Assembly: GCA_003132025.1 (NCBI GenBank)
Contig: PKWJ01000014.1
Coordinates: 94,786 to 158,785, forward strand
DNA length: 64,000 bases
Direction of reading: 5' to 3'
DNA from: Gammaproteobacteria bacterium
Lineage (GTDB): Bacteria; Pseudomonadota; Gammaproteobacteria; Steroidobacterales; Steroidobacteraceae
A program made the translations under genes and the position numbers. Below, piece after piece: positions 24,058 through 33,562 of the stretch. The notes under the pieces are model-generated. The model was not told the origin of the DNA and did no database searches. It saw only the letters and a list, made by a program, of their open reading frames with translations. Every line of letters begins with the position of its first letter. Positions within the stretch are counted from its first letter, which is position 1.

Positions 24058-25551
24058 TCAGGCGTACTCGTCCACCAGACCCAGACCCTGGGCGGTCGCG
24101 ACTGCGACCGGTTCCACAGCCTGCGCCGCCGTGAACGCCGGCCGACCGGGATTCGCGGCCGGTTGTGACCCGGGTCGCGGATCCTGCCGCACGTTGGCCT
24201 GGCCCAGCGTCAGACCGCCGCTGGCGAAGATCTCGCGCAGGCGCGGTACCGTCTGTTCCAGCGCGGCGCGCGTGTCGGCGTGCGCCGCGCTGAAGTTCAC
24301 GTTCACCTGCGAGTCGTGCACGTCGATGCGCACCTCGACCGGACCCAGATGTTCCGGCGACAGACGCAGGGTCGCGCTCTGTATGTCGTTGTTGACGAAC
24401 CAATGCACCTGCGCGGCCACCGCGTGCGGCCAGTCGCTGTTGGCGACCGGCACGGAAATGGTGGCTTGCACCGACGGCGCCTGCGTTGCGCTGCCGGCAA
24501 AGCTGCGCACCAGTTCAGGCAGGCCGCTGCTGTCGGTCATGATCGACGGCTGCGCCGGCGTCGTATCGGCTATCGCGCTCCTGGCGGATGACCATGCTGA
24601 TTTGTCGGCGGCGGCGTCGCTGGAAGTGGTGGAAGTCGTGCTCGCGCCGCCGGGCGCTGAATTCGTGGCGTCGGGCGCCGCAGCCGGGGCAGCCGTGACA
24701 GCGGGTGTCGAGCTGTTGGCGGCGCTGGTCGCGTTCGCGGCCGTGACGGCGGCGGTGGACGTGTCTGCAAGCTTGGCGGCGGCCGTGGCCGCAGATACGG
24801 GGTTAGTCGCCGCGCTGAGCGCAGCGCTCACGGCAGGGCCGGCGCTCACTACAGGGTCGATCGCCGTACCGGCAGCCGGGTCGGACGCGGGTAGTCCGGC
24901 GGTGATCCTTGCCGCAAGTCGGGTCACGGGAATCGCAGCCTGGTGGCCATCGCCGTCGGTGTCCACTGCACCGGCAGCAGAGTCGGGGGCGCTGCCTGCG
25001 CCGCCAGTACTGCTCAACTGCAGCCCGCTGGCGGCCAGCAGCATCGCCAGTACCACCGGCTCGGTTGACGCCACCGGCGCAGTGTCGTTCTCACTGTCAC
25101 GTGCAGCAGCATTGGTTTTAGCGCCGGCTTTGCCGCTGCCGGCATTGCCACTGGCACCGAGTGGGGAGGAATTCGGCCTTGGCGCTACCTGGCTCTGCAG
25201 CTGTAGCACCTCGTCGCCGATCTCAGGGTTACTTGCGATGACGGCCGGAGTCGCAGGCGTGGTGTGTTGGGGGGTGCCCTCGGCATTGGGCTTGCTCAGC
25301 GGCGTATCTGCGGTGTGCTCGCCGGCATGCGCGGCATCGGCCATCGCCGAGGAAAAGCGGCCACCGCCGCCCGCACCCGAACCCGTACCAGGATTTGCGC
25401 CGGAGCCGGCGGCGCTGCGCGCGCCAGGCGTCGCACTCGCGCCATCCGAGCCGCCATTGCCGCCGGGCGCGCCTGTCGGCGACGCGGCCTTGCCGCCGGT
25501 GATGTTCGCGCCGGCGCTGGCAGACCCGGCCACTGACACTTTGGCGGACAT
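24058..25551 (-). CDS. fliK: Flagellar hook-length control protein FliK
   Basis: 497 residues. The first 340 residues are an Ala/Thr/Gly/Ser/Pro-rich low-complexity ruler region, poorly conserved as usual. The C-terminal type III specificity-switch domain (about 370-465) shows the family core ATLRLSPEHLGPVEVRIDVH and VNVNFSAAHADTRAALEQTV. FliK measures the hook and triggers FlhB to change export specificity. Its start shares a base with the fliJ stop, so the two are coupled. Confidence 0.93.
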   Translation of the reverse strand: MSAKVSVAGSASAGANITGGKAASPTGAPGGNGGSDGASATPGARSAAGSGANPGTGSGAGGGGRFSSAMADAAHAGEHTADTPLSKPNAEGTPQHTTPATPAVIASNPEIGDEVLQLQSQVAPRPNSSPLGASGNAGSGKAGAKTNAAARDSENDTAPVASTEPVVLAMLLAASGLQLSSTGGAGSAPDSAAGAVDTDGDGHQAAIPVTRLAARITAGLPASDPAAGTAIDPVVSAGPAVSAALSAATNPVSAATAAAKLADTSTAAVTAANATSAANSSTPAVTAAPAAAPDATNSAPGGASTTSTTSSDAAADKSAWSSARSAIADTTPAQPSIMTDSSGLPELVRSFAGSATQAPSVQATISVPVANSDWPHAVAAQVHWFVNNDIQSATLRLSPEHLGPVEVRIDVHDSQVNVNFSAAHADTRAALEQTVPRLREIFASGGLTLGQANVRQDPRPGSQPAANPGRPAFTAAQAVEPVAVATAQGLGLVDEYA

Positions 25552-25988
25552 CAGCGCGCTCCGCCCAGTCGCTGGGCATGTTCATCCGATTCTTTCTGGC
25601 TGCGGCGATCCTCGAGCTTCTGGTCCTCGGAGCGCACGTTGGCGATCACTTTGCGCACTGCGCTGCTGCGCGCCGCGGCCTGTAGCCAGCGCGCGCGGGC
25701 ACGATCGCAATCGGCCTGCAGCTGAGTAATCACGCCGTCCTGCTGTCGCACCGCGTCGTCCAGCCGGGCAATGAAGGTCTGGTAGTCGCGCATGCCGGTC
25801 ACTCCGATGCCGGCAGTTGCCCGCCGCCGGAACATGTCCCGATACTCTTCAAGATAGCGCTTGAGCTCGATGCGGCGACGCTCCGCGTCCGCCAGACGGC
25901 GTTGCACACTCGCCATCTGCACCGCGCATTCACGTTCGGTCTCTTCCGCCAGAACGCCTACCGGCTCCAACCGTTTTGATCGCTTCAC
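25551..25988 (-). CDS. fliJ: Flagellar export protein FliJ
   Basis: 145 residues, almost entirely charged helix consistent with the long coiled-coil hairpin of FliJ (heptad-like runs around residues 15-60 and 75-130). It starts KRSKRLEPVGVLAEETEREC, as FliJ proteins do (KR.. RL.PV..LA). FliJ inserts into the FliI hexamer and links it with FlhA. It lies between fliI (8 bp away) and fliK. Confidence 0.9.
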   Translation of the reverse strand: MKRSKRLEPVGVLAEETERECAVQMASVQRRLADAERRRIELKRYLEEYRDMFRRRATAGIGVTGMRDYQTFIARLDDAVRQQDGVITQLQADCDRARARWLQAAARSSAVRKVIANVRSEDQKLEDRRSQKESDEHAQRLGGAR

Positions 25989-25996
25989 TTAGATCC

Positions 25997-27370
25997 TCAC
26001 TTTGGTCTCGGGGCTTCGGACGTTTCCGCCATGGTCGATGCCAGCTGGGCAGTGCTGTGGGCGAAGCTCACACGCTCGCGCATGTCCTGGCGCAGATAGC
26101 CTTCGATCTGCGGCCAGCGCGCGATGGCATTGTCGATACGCGGATCGCTGCCGCGCTGGTAGGCGCCGATCGTGATCAGGTCGCGGTTGTGCTCGTACAG
26201 TGCCGTTATCTGTCGAAAGCGGCGTGCCAGTTCGAGTTGCGATTCCGGCACGATATCGTGCATCACCCGGCTGACCGATGCTTCGACGTCGATGGCCGGA
26301 TAGCGCCCACCGTCGGCGATGCGCCGAGCCAGCACGATGTGCCCGTCGAGCACCGCACGTGCGGCGTCGACGATCGGATCGTTTGGATCGTCGCCCTCCG
26401 CCAGCACGGTGTAGAAGGCAGTGATCGAACCCTCCCCGGCTATGCCATTGCCGGCGCGCTCCACCAGTTGCGGCAGGCGTGCGAATACCGAGGGCGGGTA
26501 GCCCTTGGTTGCCGGCGCTTCGCCGATCGCCAGCGCGATCTCGCGCTGCGCCTGGGCGAAGCGCGTCAGCGAATCCATGATCAGCAATACGTTCTGACCG
26601 CGGTCGCGAAAATATTCGGCGATCGCGGTCGCCAGCCAGGCGCCGTGCAGCCGCATCAGGGGCGGGTAGTCGGCCGGGGTGGCGACCACCACGGAGCGCG
26701 TCAGGCCCTCGCGGCCGAGGATACGTTCGATGAATTCCTTCACTTCGCGACCGCGCTCGCCGATCAGCCCGACGACGATGACATCGGCCGCGGTGTAGCG
26801 CGCCATCATGCCGAGCAGCACGCTCTTGCCGACGCCGCTGCCGGAGAACAAACCCACTCGCTGGCCGCGGCCAATGGTCAGCAGTCCGTTGATCGCCCGG
26901 ATGCCGACATCCAGCGGTTGTGTGATCGGCTGGCGCAGCAGCGGATTGGTCGGAGAACCGGTGAGGCGCACGCTGGCCTCGGATTCGATCGGGCCCAGAC
27001 CGTCGAGTGGTCTGCAGGCGCCGTCGACGATGCGGCCCAGGAGCTTCGGTCCCACGCGCACCGTGCCGGCGTGCGGACGCGGCACCACTCGGGCATTGGG
27101 CTTGAGCCCGTGGATGTCGCCGGTCGGCATTAGATACAGCCGTTCCCCGGCAAAGCCGACCACCTCGGCTTCGATGTGCGAGTCGTCGGCGCTGACGATC
27201 TCGCAGCGATCGCCCACCGCCGCCTGGCAGCCGGAAGCTTCCAGCGTCAGTCCGACCATGCGCGTGAGGCAGCCGGACACCACCGGCGGCGGCACGTCGC
27301 TCAGGCGTTCCTGGTAGCGTGCCAGCGCGCGCGTCCAGCGCCGTGCCGCGGGGGCGTACATGGCGTTCAT
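25997..27370 (-). CDS. fliI: Flagellum-specific ATPase FliI
   Basis: 457 residues of the F1-beta/type III secretion ATPase family. Walker A reads [20 protein letters not shown] (about residues 163-182), the catalytic glutamate lies in [13 protein letters not shown], and Walker B is [16 protein letters not shown]. The order and spacing match E. coli FliI (457 residues). FliI hexamers energise loading of export substrates with FliH and FliJ. Its start overlaps fliH by four bases. Another long minus-strand frame covers the same DNA but has no family features. Confidence 0.97.
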   Translation of the reverse strand: MNAMYAPAARRWTRALARYQERLSDVPPPVVSGCLTRMVGLTLEASGCQAAVGDRCEIVSADDSHIEAEVVGFAGERLYLMPTGDIHGLKPNARVVPRPHAGTVRVGPKLLGRIVDGACRPLDGLGPIESEASVRLTGSPTNPLLRQPITQPLDVGIRAINGLLTIGRGQRVGLFSGSGVGKSVLLGMMARYTAADVIVVGLIGERGREVKEFIERILGREGLTRSVVVATPADYPPLMRLHGAWLATAIAEYFRDRGQNVLLIMDSLTRFAQAQREIALAIGEAPATKGYPPSVFARLPQLVERAGNGIAGEGSITAFYTVLAEGDDPNDPIVDAARAVLDGHIVLARRIADGGRYPAIDVEASVSRVMHDIVPESQLELARRFRQITALYEHNRDLITIGAYQRGSDPRIDNAIARWPQIEGYLRQDMRERVSFAHSTAQLASTMAETSEAPRPK

Positions 27371-27996
27371 CGCCCCGCCCCGCCTGGCGCGGCACCGCGC
27401 TCGTCGCCGAGCACCGCGGCGATCGCGGCGCCGAGGCGCTGTTCGACCTGCGCGTCGATGGTCGAGTTCTCGCTGGTCACGCGGCAGCCCCCGCGCGGCA
27501 GAATCGGATCCTCGGTGATGCTCCAGGCGCGCTCGCTGGTGACTTCGGCCAGCCGCGAACGCACCAGATTTGCGTCCTCGGGATTAAGGTGCACACGTAC
27601 CTCGCGCGACGTCACCGGCAGCAGCGACACCGTGTCGCGGATCAAGCCGATGATGTCGTCGGGTTGCAGCCTGATCTCACGCCGCACCACCTGGCGCGCA
27701 ATGGCGCCGGCCAGCATCGCCAGTTGCCGCTGCACCTGATCGTCGACCTCGGCGATCGGCTTGGCCATGAATTCGAGGATCGAGCCCAGGTGCTGCACCC
27801 GGCGCTCGATCTCGGCCTGCGCCGCCTGCTGTTCCTGCAGCGCGGCCGCCACGCCCGCGGCGTGGCCGTCGGCGTAGCCCTTGTCCCAGGCCTCGCGCTC
27901 GACCGCGTCGAGGTCGGCGCTGCGGCGGCGCCGCGCGAGCACCGGACCGTCGATCGGCGGCAACTCCCACACCGCGGCGGCGGCGGCGTCAGACAT
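27367..27996 (-). CDS. fliH: Flagellar export regulator FliH
   Basis: 209 residues. The N-terminal part ends in a helix-rich stretch with [20 protein letters not shown], reminiscent of the GxxxG repeats of FliH, and the C-terminal domain carries [18 protein letters not shown] and [20 protein letters not shown], the family signature. FliH binds FliI and docks it at the C-ring. It overlaps fliG by 8 bp and fliI by 4 bp. Confidence 0.93.
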   Translation of the reverse strand: MSDAAAAAVWELPPIDGPVLARRRRSADLDAVEREAWDKGYADGHAAGVAAALQEQQAAQAEIERRVQHLGSILEFMAKPIAEVDDQVQRQLAMLAGAIARQVVRREIRLQPDDIIGLIRDTVSLLPVTSREVRVHLNPEDANLVRSRLAEVTSERAWSITEDPILPRGGCRVTSENSTIDAQVEQRLGAAIAAVLGDERGAAPGGAGR

Positions 27997-29002
27997 ATTC
28001 CTCTCCGCCCTTACCGCCCAGCGCCAGGCGGCCTTCGTCCGACATGCGCTTGGCGGTGGTCAGAATTTCCTTCTGCGCCGCCTCGACCTCCGACAGTCGC
28101 ACCGGACCCTTGGCTTCCAGGTCGTCCTTCATCATCTGTCCGGCGCGTTCCGACATGTTCTTGAAGATCTTCTGCTTCAGCGTCTCGTCCGCCGCCTTGA
28201 GGGCGAGGATCAGCTTGTCGCCCGGCACTTCGCGCAGCAGCTCCTGCATGCCGCGATCGTCGACCTCCGCCAGATCCTCGAACACGAACATCAGATCCTG
28301 CAGCTTCTGGCTCAGCGCTTCGTCCACCTTGGCGATCTGCGCCATGATCATGCCTTCGTGCGAGGCGCCGACCAGATTGAGGATCTCCGCCGCCGCCTTC
28401 GGTCCACCGAAGCCGCCGGCGCTCTTGCCGGCACCGTTGCCAGAGAACTGTTTCTCGAGCACCTCATCCAGTTCGTTGAGCGCGGTCGGATGTACTCCGT
28501 CGAGGGTCGCGACGCGCATCAGGATGTCGGCGCGCATGGCTTCCGGCAGCTGCGTCAGGATCTCCGCCGCCTGATCCGAGTCGAGATACGACAGCACGAT
28601 CGAGATGATCTGCGGGTGTTCGTTGCGCAGGATGTCGCCCACGGCCTTGGACTCCATCCACTTCAGCGCTTCCAGTCCGCGGCCGCTGCGGCCGCGCAGA
28701 ATGCGATCGATGACACCGCCGGCCTTGTCGGCTCCCAGCGCTTCGTTCAGTACCTTGCGGATGTAGTCATCGGTGCCGACACCGAATGAGGTCTGCTGCT
28801 CGACGTTGCTGGAGAACGTCGTCAGCACGGTCGACACCTCCTCGCGCGTCACCGAGGACAGTTGCGCCATGGCGGCACCGACGCGCTGCACGTCCTTCGC
28901 GCCCAGATGCTTCAGCACCTGCGCGGCGTCCTGCTCGCCCAGTGCGAGCAGCAGGATCGCAGCCCGATCCACCCCGGAGCGCGACAGCTGGGCTTCACTC
29001 AT
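27989..29002 (-). CDS. fliG: Flagellar switch protein FliG
   Basis: 337 residues. The N-terminal domain (RAAILLLALGEQDAAQVLKH) docks on FliF, the middle domain holds an EHPQ motif (LRNEHPQIISIVLSYLDSDQ), and the C-terminal torque domain has FEDLAEVDDRGMQELLREVP with the charged helix that faces MotC. It ends in the common GGEEYV. FliG is the rotor protein contacted by the stator. It overlaps fliF by four bases and fliH by eight. Confidence 0.97.
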   Translation of the reverse strand: MSEAQLSRSGVDRAAILLLALGEQDAAQVLKHLGAKDVQRVGAAMAQLSSVTREEVSTVLTTFSSNVEQQTSFGVGTDDYIRKVLNEALGADKAGGVIDRILRGRSGRGLEALKWMESKAVGDILRNEHPQIISIVLSYLDSDQAAEILTQLPEAMRADILMRVATLDGVHPTALNELDEVLEKQFSGNGAGKSAGGFGGPKAAAEILNLVGASHEGMIMAQIAKVDEALSQKLQDLMFVFEDLAEVDDRGMQELLREVPGDKLILALKAADETLKQKIFKNMSERAGQMMKDDLEAKGPVRLSEVEAAQKEILTTAKRMSDEGRLALGGKGGEEYV

Positions 29003-30675
29003 TGCTCGCCCACCCAGGTGCGCACGACCTGCGCCACGCGTTTCGGATCCTGTGTGACCAGGCCGCGCGCCTGCACCAGCTGCTGCTCATAGGCCAGCGA
29101 CTGTCCGGGCGCCCCCGCCGCCGCCGGGCGATCGTCCTGAGCGCGCGCACCGGGCGGCAGCAGCTCCGGCGCCGGCGCCGTCAACGCGTGATTCGACAGA
29201 TTCTTGATCAACGGCCGCAGCACCCCCAGGGCGAGCGCCACCAGCACCAGTGCGCCCAGGATCAGCCGCACCACGTCGCGCACCCACGGCCGCTGCCACA
29301 GCGGTATCACTTCCGGCTTGAGGGTCTCGGTGACCTGCGGCAGGAACGGCTGGTTGACGACGTTGACGCTGTCGCCGCGGGCCTCGTTGAAACCGACCGC
29401 ATCCTTGACCAGGCGAGTGATGTCGTCCATCTCGGGCTTGGTCAGCGGCCGCTCGACGGCTTTGCCGTCGGCACCAAGCTGGCGGATGTTGTCCACCAGC
29501 ACCGCCACCGTCACGCGCTTGACGCGGCCAGCGGGCTGACGTGAATAGCTCACGGTACGATCGATTTCGTAATTGCGCGTGCTTTGCTTGGAGGTGTTCT
29601 CCGGCGTGCTCGCCGCGGCACTCGCAGCTGCGGCCGCGCTGGCTTCGGCTTTGGCCGCAGCGTCGTTCTTGGCGCCGGCGCCGCCTGCCGGCGTTGCCGC
29701 CGGCTTGGGACTGGCAGCCGCCGCGACTCCGCCCGCCGGCGGCTGGTTGGTCAGGGCGCCCGGGATACCGCCATTGGCGGCGCTGGGCGAATGCGAAATC
29801 TCCTCCGCGCTCTGCTCGCTGCGCACCACGGCGCCGTCGGGCTTGTACTGCTCATGCGCCTCCTCGGTTGCGCCGGCGTCCAGGTCCACGGTCACCTGTG
29901 CGTGCACCCGGCCGTCGCCCACCAGCGGTGCAATCAGCTGCTCGATGTGCTGGATGTAGGTGTCTTCGATGCGATGCGCGGCCTCGAACTGCTCGGCCGT
30001 GACCGCGGCCTCGGAATTCTTTGGCGACGACAGCAACCGGCCCTGCTGGTCGACCACCGTGACGTTGTCCGAGTCCAGCTCCGGAATGCTCGATGCCACC
30101 AGGTGCACGATCGCCGACACCTGTTCGGCCTGCAGGCGGTTTCCGGGACGCAGCTGCAGCAGCACCGAGGCGCTGGCCGGACGCCGATCGCGCACGAACG
30201 CCGATTGCTGCGGCATTGCCAGGTGAATGCGTGCCGCCTCCACCGCCTGCAGCGATGAAATGGTGCGCGCCAACTCGCCTTCCAGGGCGTACTGGTAGCG
30301 CGCATTTTCCATGAACTGGCTGACGCCGAAGCCCGGATCCTTGCTCATCAACTCGACGCTGGAGTTCTTGCCCTGCGGCAGTCCCTGGCCTGCGAGCTGC
30401 AGGCGCGCGTCGTGCACCCGTTCCGCGGGTACCATGATCGCGCCGCTGCTGGCATCGAGCTTGTATTCGATCGACGCGGTCTGCAGCGCCTGCACCACGC
30501 TGCTGGCATCGGAGTCGGACAGATTGCCGTACAACAGGCTCCAGCTCGGACCGCGCCACCACAGCACCACCGTAACACCGGCAGCCACTGCCGCGGCGAT
30601 GCCCAGCAGCAGCAGCAGCGGCCGGAGATTGAGAGCGACGCGGCCGGAGAAAGCCGCGGTCTGGTTATTCGCCAT
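28999..30675 (-). CDS. fliF: Flagellar MS-ring protein FliF
   Basis: 558 residues. Two membrane helices flank the periplasmic ring domains: LLLLLGIAAAVAAGVTVVLWW (about 17-37) and VVRLILGALVLVALALGVL (about 462-480). Ring-building motifs are clear (NARYQYALEGELARTISSLQ, ARIHLAMPQQSAFVRDRRPA, ASVLLQLRPG). An Ala-rich insertion of about 70 residues (near 305-375) lies in the variable region of FliF. The C-terminal tail binds FliG. Confidence 0.97.
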   Translation of the reverse strand: MANNQTAAFSGRVALNLRPLLLLLGIAAAVAAGVTVVLWWRGPSWSLLYGNLSDSDASSVVQALQTASIEYKLDASSGAIMVPAERVHDARLQLAGQGLPQGKNSSVELMSKDPGFGVSQFMENARYQYALEGELARTISSLQAVEAARIHLAMPQQSAFVRDRRPASASVLLQLRPGNRLQAEQVSAIVHLVASSIPELDSDNVTVVDQQGRLLSSPKNSEAAVTAEQFEAAHRIEDTYIQHIEQLIAPLVGDGRVHAQVTVDLDAGATEEAHEQYKPDGAVVRSEQSAEEISHSPSAANGGIPGALTNQPPAGGVAAAASPKPAATPAGGAGAKNDAAAKAEASAAAAASAAASTPENTSKQSTRNYEIDRTVSYSRQPAGRVKRVTVAVLVDNIRQLGADGKAVERPLTKPEMDDITRLVKDAVGFNEARGDSVNVVNQPFLPQVTETLKPEVIPLWQRPWVRDVVRLILGALVLVALALGVLRPLIKNLSNHALTAPAPELLPPGARAQDDRPAAAGAPGQSLAYEQQLVQARGLVTQDPKRVAQVVRTWVGEQ

Positions 30676-30695
30676 AGCCTGTTCCCATCAGCCGA

Positions 30696-31046
30696 TCAGA
30701 TCGACATGTTCATGATGTCCTGGTACACGCTGACCAGGCGGTTACGTACTTCCGTCAAAGCGCGAAATGACACCGAGGCCTTCTGGCTCTCGATCATCAC
30801 GCGCGCCAGGTCGACCCCGGATACGCCGCGCTCCCAGGCATCGGCCAGCGCGCCGGCGTTCTGTTGACTGTGATTGACCGAATCGATGCCCTGCTTGAGC
30901 AGTTCACCAAAAGCCGGACCGCTGCTCGCGCCGGCGCTGCCGGGTGCTTCGATCGCGGCTGGCGCAGCCGGCTTGACCGCCGTCCCGGCCTGCAGCGACA
31001 TGGAGCGAATCTGTGCCAGCACCTGATCGACGGCGATGTTGCTCAT
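30696..31046 (-). CDS. fliE: Flagellar rod/MS-ring adaptor FliE
   Basis: 116 residues. The C-terminal two thirds are helical with the FliE signature ([38 protein letters not shown]). FliE connects the MS ring to the rod and is the first exported substrate. Its start overlaps the fleR-like gene by four bases, so it belongs to the transcript initiated upstream of that regulator. Confidence 0.95.
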   Translation of the reverse strand: MSNIAVDQVLAQIRSMSLQAGTAVKPAAPAAIEAPGSAGASSGPAFGELLKQGIDSVNHSQQNAGALADAWERGVSGVDLARVMIESQKASVSFRALTEVRNRLVSVYQDIMNMSI

Positions 31047-32098
31047 GCGGCGCTCCCGGCCGCCTGCGGCTCATCCGACAGATCGATGCCGGCCGCGCGC
31101 AACCGCGCCAGCTTGTAGCGCAGGGTACGGGCGCTGATGCCGAGCTGCTCGGCCGCGCGCTCGCGGCTGGCGTGTGCCCGCAATGCCCGCAATATGATCT
31201 GGCGCTCGGCCAGCGCCAGGGAATCCGCCAGCGCGCCCGACGCTGTGACATCGAGCGGCAGGCCGGCGATCGACGCCACGTGTGACGCACCAGCGCTACG
31301 GCTGATGGCAGCGACGTTGCGGATCTCGGCGCCCGCCGGCTCAAACGCGATATGAGGCGCGCGGATCAGGTCGCCCTCGCACAGCACCAGCGCGCGCTGC
31401 ATGACGTTCTCAAGTTCGCGAACGTTGCCCGGCCAGTCATAGGTCAACAGCAGTTGCGCCGCGTCGGGCAGTAACGCCGGTATGCGCGCACCGGGCTTGC
31501 AATACGAGGCCAGCAGGCGCATCGCCAGCGGCAGGACGTCGTCGCGGCGCGCGCGCAGCGGCACCGGCGTCAGCGGAAACACGTTCAGGCGGTAATACAG
31601 ATCCTCGCGAAAGCGCCCCGCGGCGACGTCGCTGCGCAGGTTGCGGTTGGTGGTGGCGATGACGCGCACGTCCAGCCCAATGGTCTGCCGGGCGCCCAGG
31701 CGCTCGACCTCGCGCTCCTGCAGCACCCGCAGCAGCTTGGCCTGCAGCGACAACGGAATCTCGGAAATCTCATCCAGCAACAGGCTGCCGGCCTGTGCCT
31801 GCTCGAACTTGCCGGGATGCGCCGCCTGCGCTCCGGTGAACGCGCCGCGCTCCCAGCCGAATAAAATCGCCTCGAGCATGCTCTCCGGGATCGCCGCGCA
31901 GTTGACCGCGACGAACGGCTGCGCGGCGCGCAACGAGTGGCGATGGATGTAACGCGCCAGCACCTCTTTGCCGGTGCCGGACTCACCCGCGATCAGCACC
32001 GTGCATTCGCTGCGGGCGACGCGGCGCGCCAGCGCCATCAGCCGCATGGAGACTTCGGCACAGGCCACGGGCTCGTGAAGGTACGTTGATGCTGTCAT
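31043..32098 (-). CDS. fleR: Sigma-54 activator of the FleR/FlrC type without receiver domain
   Basis: 351 residues: an AAA+ domain almost from the N-terminus and a Fis-type helix-turn-helix at the end ([20 protein letters not shown]). Walker A is GESGTGKE (about 39-46), the sigma-54 contact loop is GAFTGA (about 86-91), Walker B is SLLLDEISE and the arginine-finger region [10 protein letters not shown] is present. FleR and FlrC normally carry an N-terminal receiver phosphorylated by FleS/FlrB; here only about 20 residues precede the AAA+ core and no fleS is nearby. The place just before fliE supports the name. It may be self-sustaining or controlled by abundance. Confidence 0.85.
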   Translation of the reverse strand: MTASTYLHEPVACAEVSMRLMALARRVARSECTVLIAGESGTGKEVLARYIHRHSLRAAQPFVAVNCAAIPESMLEAILFGWERGAFTGAQAAHPGKFEQAQAGSLLLDEISEIPLSLQAKLLRVLQEREVERLGARQTIGLDVRVIATTNRNLRSDVAAGRFREDLYYRLNVFPLTPVPLRARRDDVLPLAMRLLASYCKPGARIPALLPDAAQLLLTYDWPGNVRELENVMQRALVLCEGDLIRAPHIAFEPAGAEIRNVAAISRSAGASHVASIAGLPLDVTASGALADSLALAERQIILRALRAHASRERAAEQLGISARTLRYKLARLRAAGIDLSDEPQAAGSAA

Positions 32099-32109
32099 TG
32101 CCTCTTCAA

Positions 32110-32128
32110 CTTCGTCGTGTTGACGAAG
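32110..32128. repeat. Inverted repeat at the fleR-fliE transcript start
   Basis: CTTCGTC (32110-32116) and GACGAAG (32122-32128) form a perfect 7-bp inverted repeat with a 5-base spacer. The transcript start predicted from the sigma-54 promoter (about 32123) falls inside it, so it is more likely a protein-binding operator than an RNA hairpin. Confidence 0.5.
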
Positions 32129-32133
32129 ACAGG

Positions 32134-32149
32134 AGCAATTTGCGTGCCG
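32134..32149 (-). promoter_or_regulatory. Sigma-54 promoter for fleR-fliEFGHIJK
   Basis: The minus strand reads CGGCACGCAAATTGCT, then CC: GGCACG and TTGCT with exact spacing, nearly the consensus. It is placed in the 104-bp gap after fleQ. The predicted start near 32123 gives a 25-base leader. All genes from the fleR-like regulator to fliK are linked by overlaps or gaps of up to 20 bp, so this is probably one long transcript. Confidence 0.88.
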
Positions 32150-32202
32150 CCTTCAATCTGTGACGCGGCTCACGATGGCGGTGGATTGCCGCCCCGGCAA
32201 CG

Positions 32203-33444
32203 TCAAGATTCCGACGCCGCCGTGTCGCTGCCGGCGAGCGAATACTTGCGCAGCTTCTCCACCAGCGTGGTACGCCGCAGGCCCAGCAGCCGGGCCGCCT
32301 GCGCCACCGTGCCGTCGGCGATACGCATGGCGCGCACGATCAGCCGTTGTTCCAGCGATTCCAGATAACTGCGCAGGTCAAAGTCGCTCGGGATCTCATC
32401 CAGCAGTACATCGGCCAGCCGCGGATCGAGCGCAGCGCGCTCGTCATCGTCCGCGGCGACATAATCCGCGGCAGCGTCACCAGCGGTGGCATCGTCCGCG
32501 GCGGCATCGCGCGATAGCGCATCGAGCACCGGTGCGAGCACGCTGATGGCCGGCGCCGACGCGATCAACTCCTCGGCTGCAGGCGCGGCGGCGCTGCCGG
32601 CACTCCAGTCCGCCGGACGGTAGCGCGCCGGCAGATCGGCAATGGTCACGGCGCGTGCGCCGCACTGGATCGACATGCGTTCGATCAGGTTACTCAGCTC
32701 GCGCACGTTGCCGGGCCAGCGGTAAGTCATCAGCGCCTCGATCGTCGCGGCGGCGAACTGCACCGGCGGCCGCCCGGCGGCGCCGGCGCGCTGCACCAGA
32801 TCGGCGATCAGCAGCGGCAGATCCTCGCTGCGGGCGCGCAGCGCCGGCATCTCGATCGGTACCACGTTGAGGCGATAGAACAGGTCCTCGCGAAAGGTAC
32901 CCTTGACGATGGATTCCTCGAGATCGTGATGCGTCGCCGCGATGATGCGCACGTCGCAGCGCTGCGAGACGCAGCTGCCGACGCGTTCGAATACACGCTC
33001 CTGCAGCACCCGCAGCAGCTTCACCTGCATGGTGGGATTCATGTCGCCGATCTCGTCGAGGAAGATCGTCCCGCCCTCGGCGATCTCGAACCGGCCCTTG
33101 CGCGCAGCCAGTGCCCCGGTGAAGGCGCCTTTCTCGTGCCCGAACAGTTCGCTTTCCAGCAGCTCCGCCGGTATGGCACCGCAGTTGATCGGTACGAAGG
33201 TACGCGCCCGGCGCGGGGAAGCCTGGTGGATGGCGCGCGCGGCCACCTCTTTGCCGGTGCCGGATTCGCCAAGGATCAGTACGTTGCTGTCAAACGCGGC
33301 CACCTGGCCGATGAGTTGATTGACGTGACGGATGAGCATCGAGTTGCCGGTGGGCAGAATCGCTACGCTCGGCGCAGCGATCTCGTGCAGATGGCGTGCA
33401 CTTGAATTGACGAATGCGCCTGTCAGGGCGGCTGATTCAGCCAT
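32203..33444 (-). CDS. fleQ: FleQ/FlrA-like sigma-54 activator without N-terminal receiver-like domain
   Basis: 413 residues. The AAA+ core follows after only about 35 residues: Walker [13 protein letters not shown] (about 59-70), GAFTGA loop (about 106-111), Walker [12 protein letters not shown], and [11 protein letters not shown]. An acidic Ala/Asp-rich linker (about 300-355) leads to the Fis-type helix-turn-helix near [17 protein letters not shown], very close to P. aeruginosa FleQ. Compared with FleQ (490 residues) the N-terminal receiver-like domain is missing, and the LFRS c-di-GMP motif before the AAA+ core is replaced by a SVAILPTG stretch. Expected role: master activator of the sigma-54 flagellar promoters. 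Confidence 0.88.
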   Translation of the reverse strand: MAESAALTGAFVNSSARHLHEIAAPSVAILPTGNSMLIRHVNQLIGQVAAFDSNVLILGESGTGKEVAARAIHQASPRRARTFVPINCGAIPAELLESELFGHEKGAFTGALAARKGRFEIAEGGTIFLDEIGDMNPTMQVKLLRVLQERVFERVGSCVSQRCDVRIIAATHHDLEESIVKGTFREDLFYRLNVVPIEMPALRARSEDLPLLIADLVQRAGAAGRPPVQFAAATIEALMTYRWPGNVRELSNLIERMSIQCGARAVTIADLPARYRPADWSAGSAAAPAAEELIASAPAISVLAPVLDALSRDAAADDATAGDAAADYVAADDDERAALDPRLADVLLDEIPSDFDLRSYLESLEQRLIVRAMRIADGTVAQAARLLGLRRTTLVEKLRKYSLAGSDTAASES

Positions 33445-33453
33445 GGACTTATT

Positions 33454-33476
33454 GTTCCTTCACGTGTCGAAGGAAC
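33454..33476 (-). promoter_or_regulatory. Hairpin covering the fleQ ribosome binding site
   Basis: GTTCCTTC and GAAGGAAC form a perfect 8-bp stem with a 7-base loop, ending ten bases before the fleQ ATG. On the minus-strand transcript the 3' arm contains GAAGGAA, the only good Shine-Dalgarno sequence for fleQ, so the folded leader would hide it. This is a candidate for translational control of the flagellar master regulator; read rightward, a T-tract (33484-33488) follows at a distance, so a weak terminator reading cannot be excluded. Confidence 0.55.
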
Positions 33477-33562
33477 AGACTAGTTTTTGGGTTATGGAAA
33501 AAAGAGGGATTACGTCACACTGGCTTTGAGCACAGCGTCGCAAATTCCCTAATATCGGAGTT

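Noticed and set aside
25989-27395. Leftward frame overlapping all of fliI in another phase
   Set aside because: FliI in the other frame carries every ATPase motif; this frame is Arg/Gly/Pro-rich without motifs.
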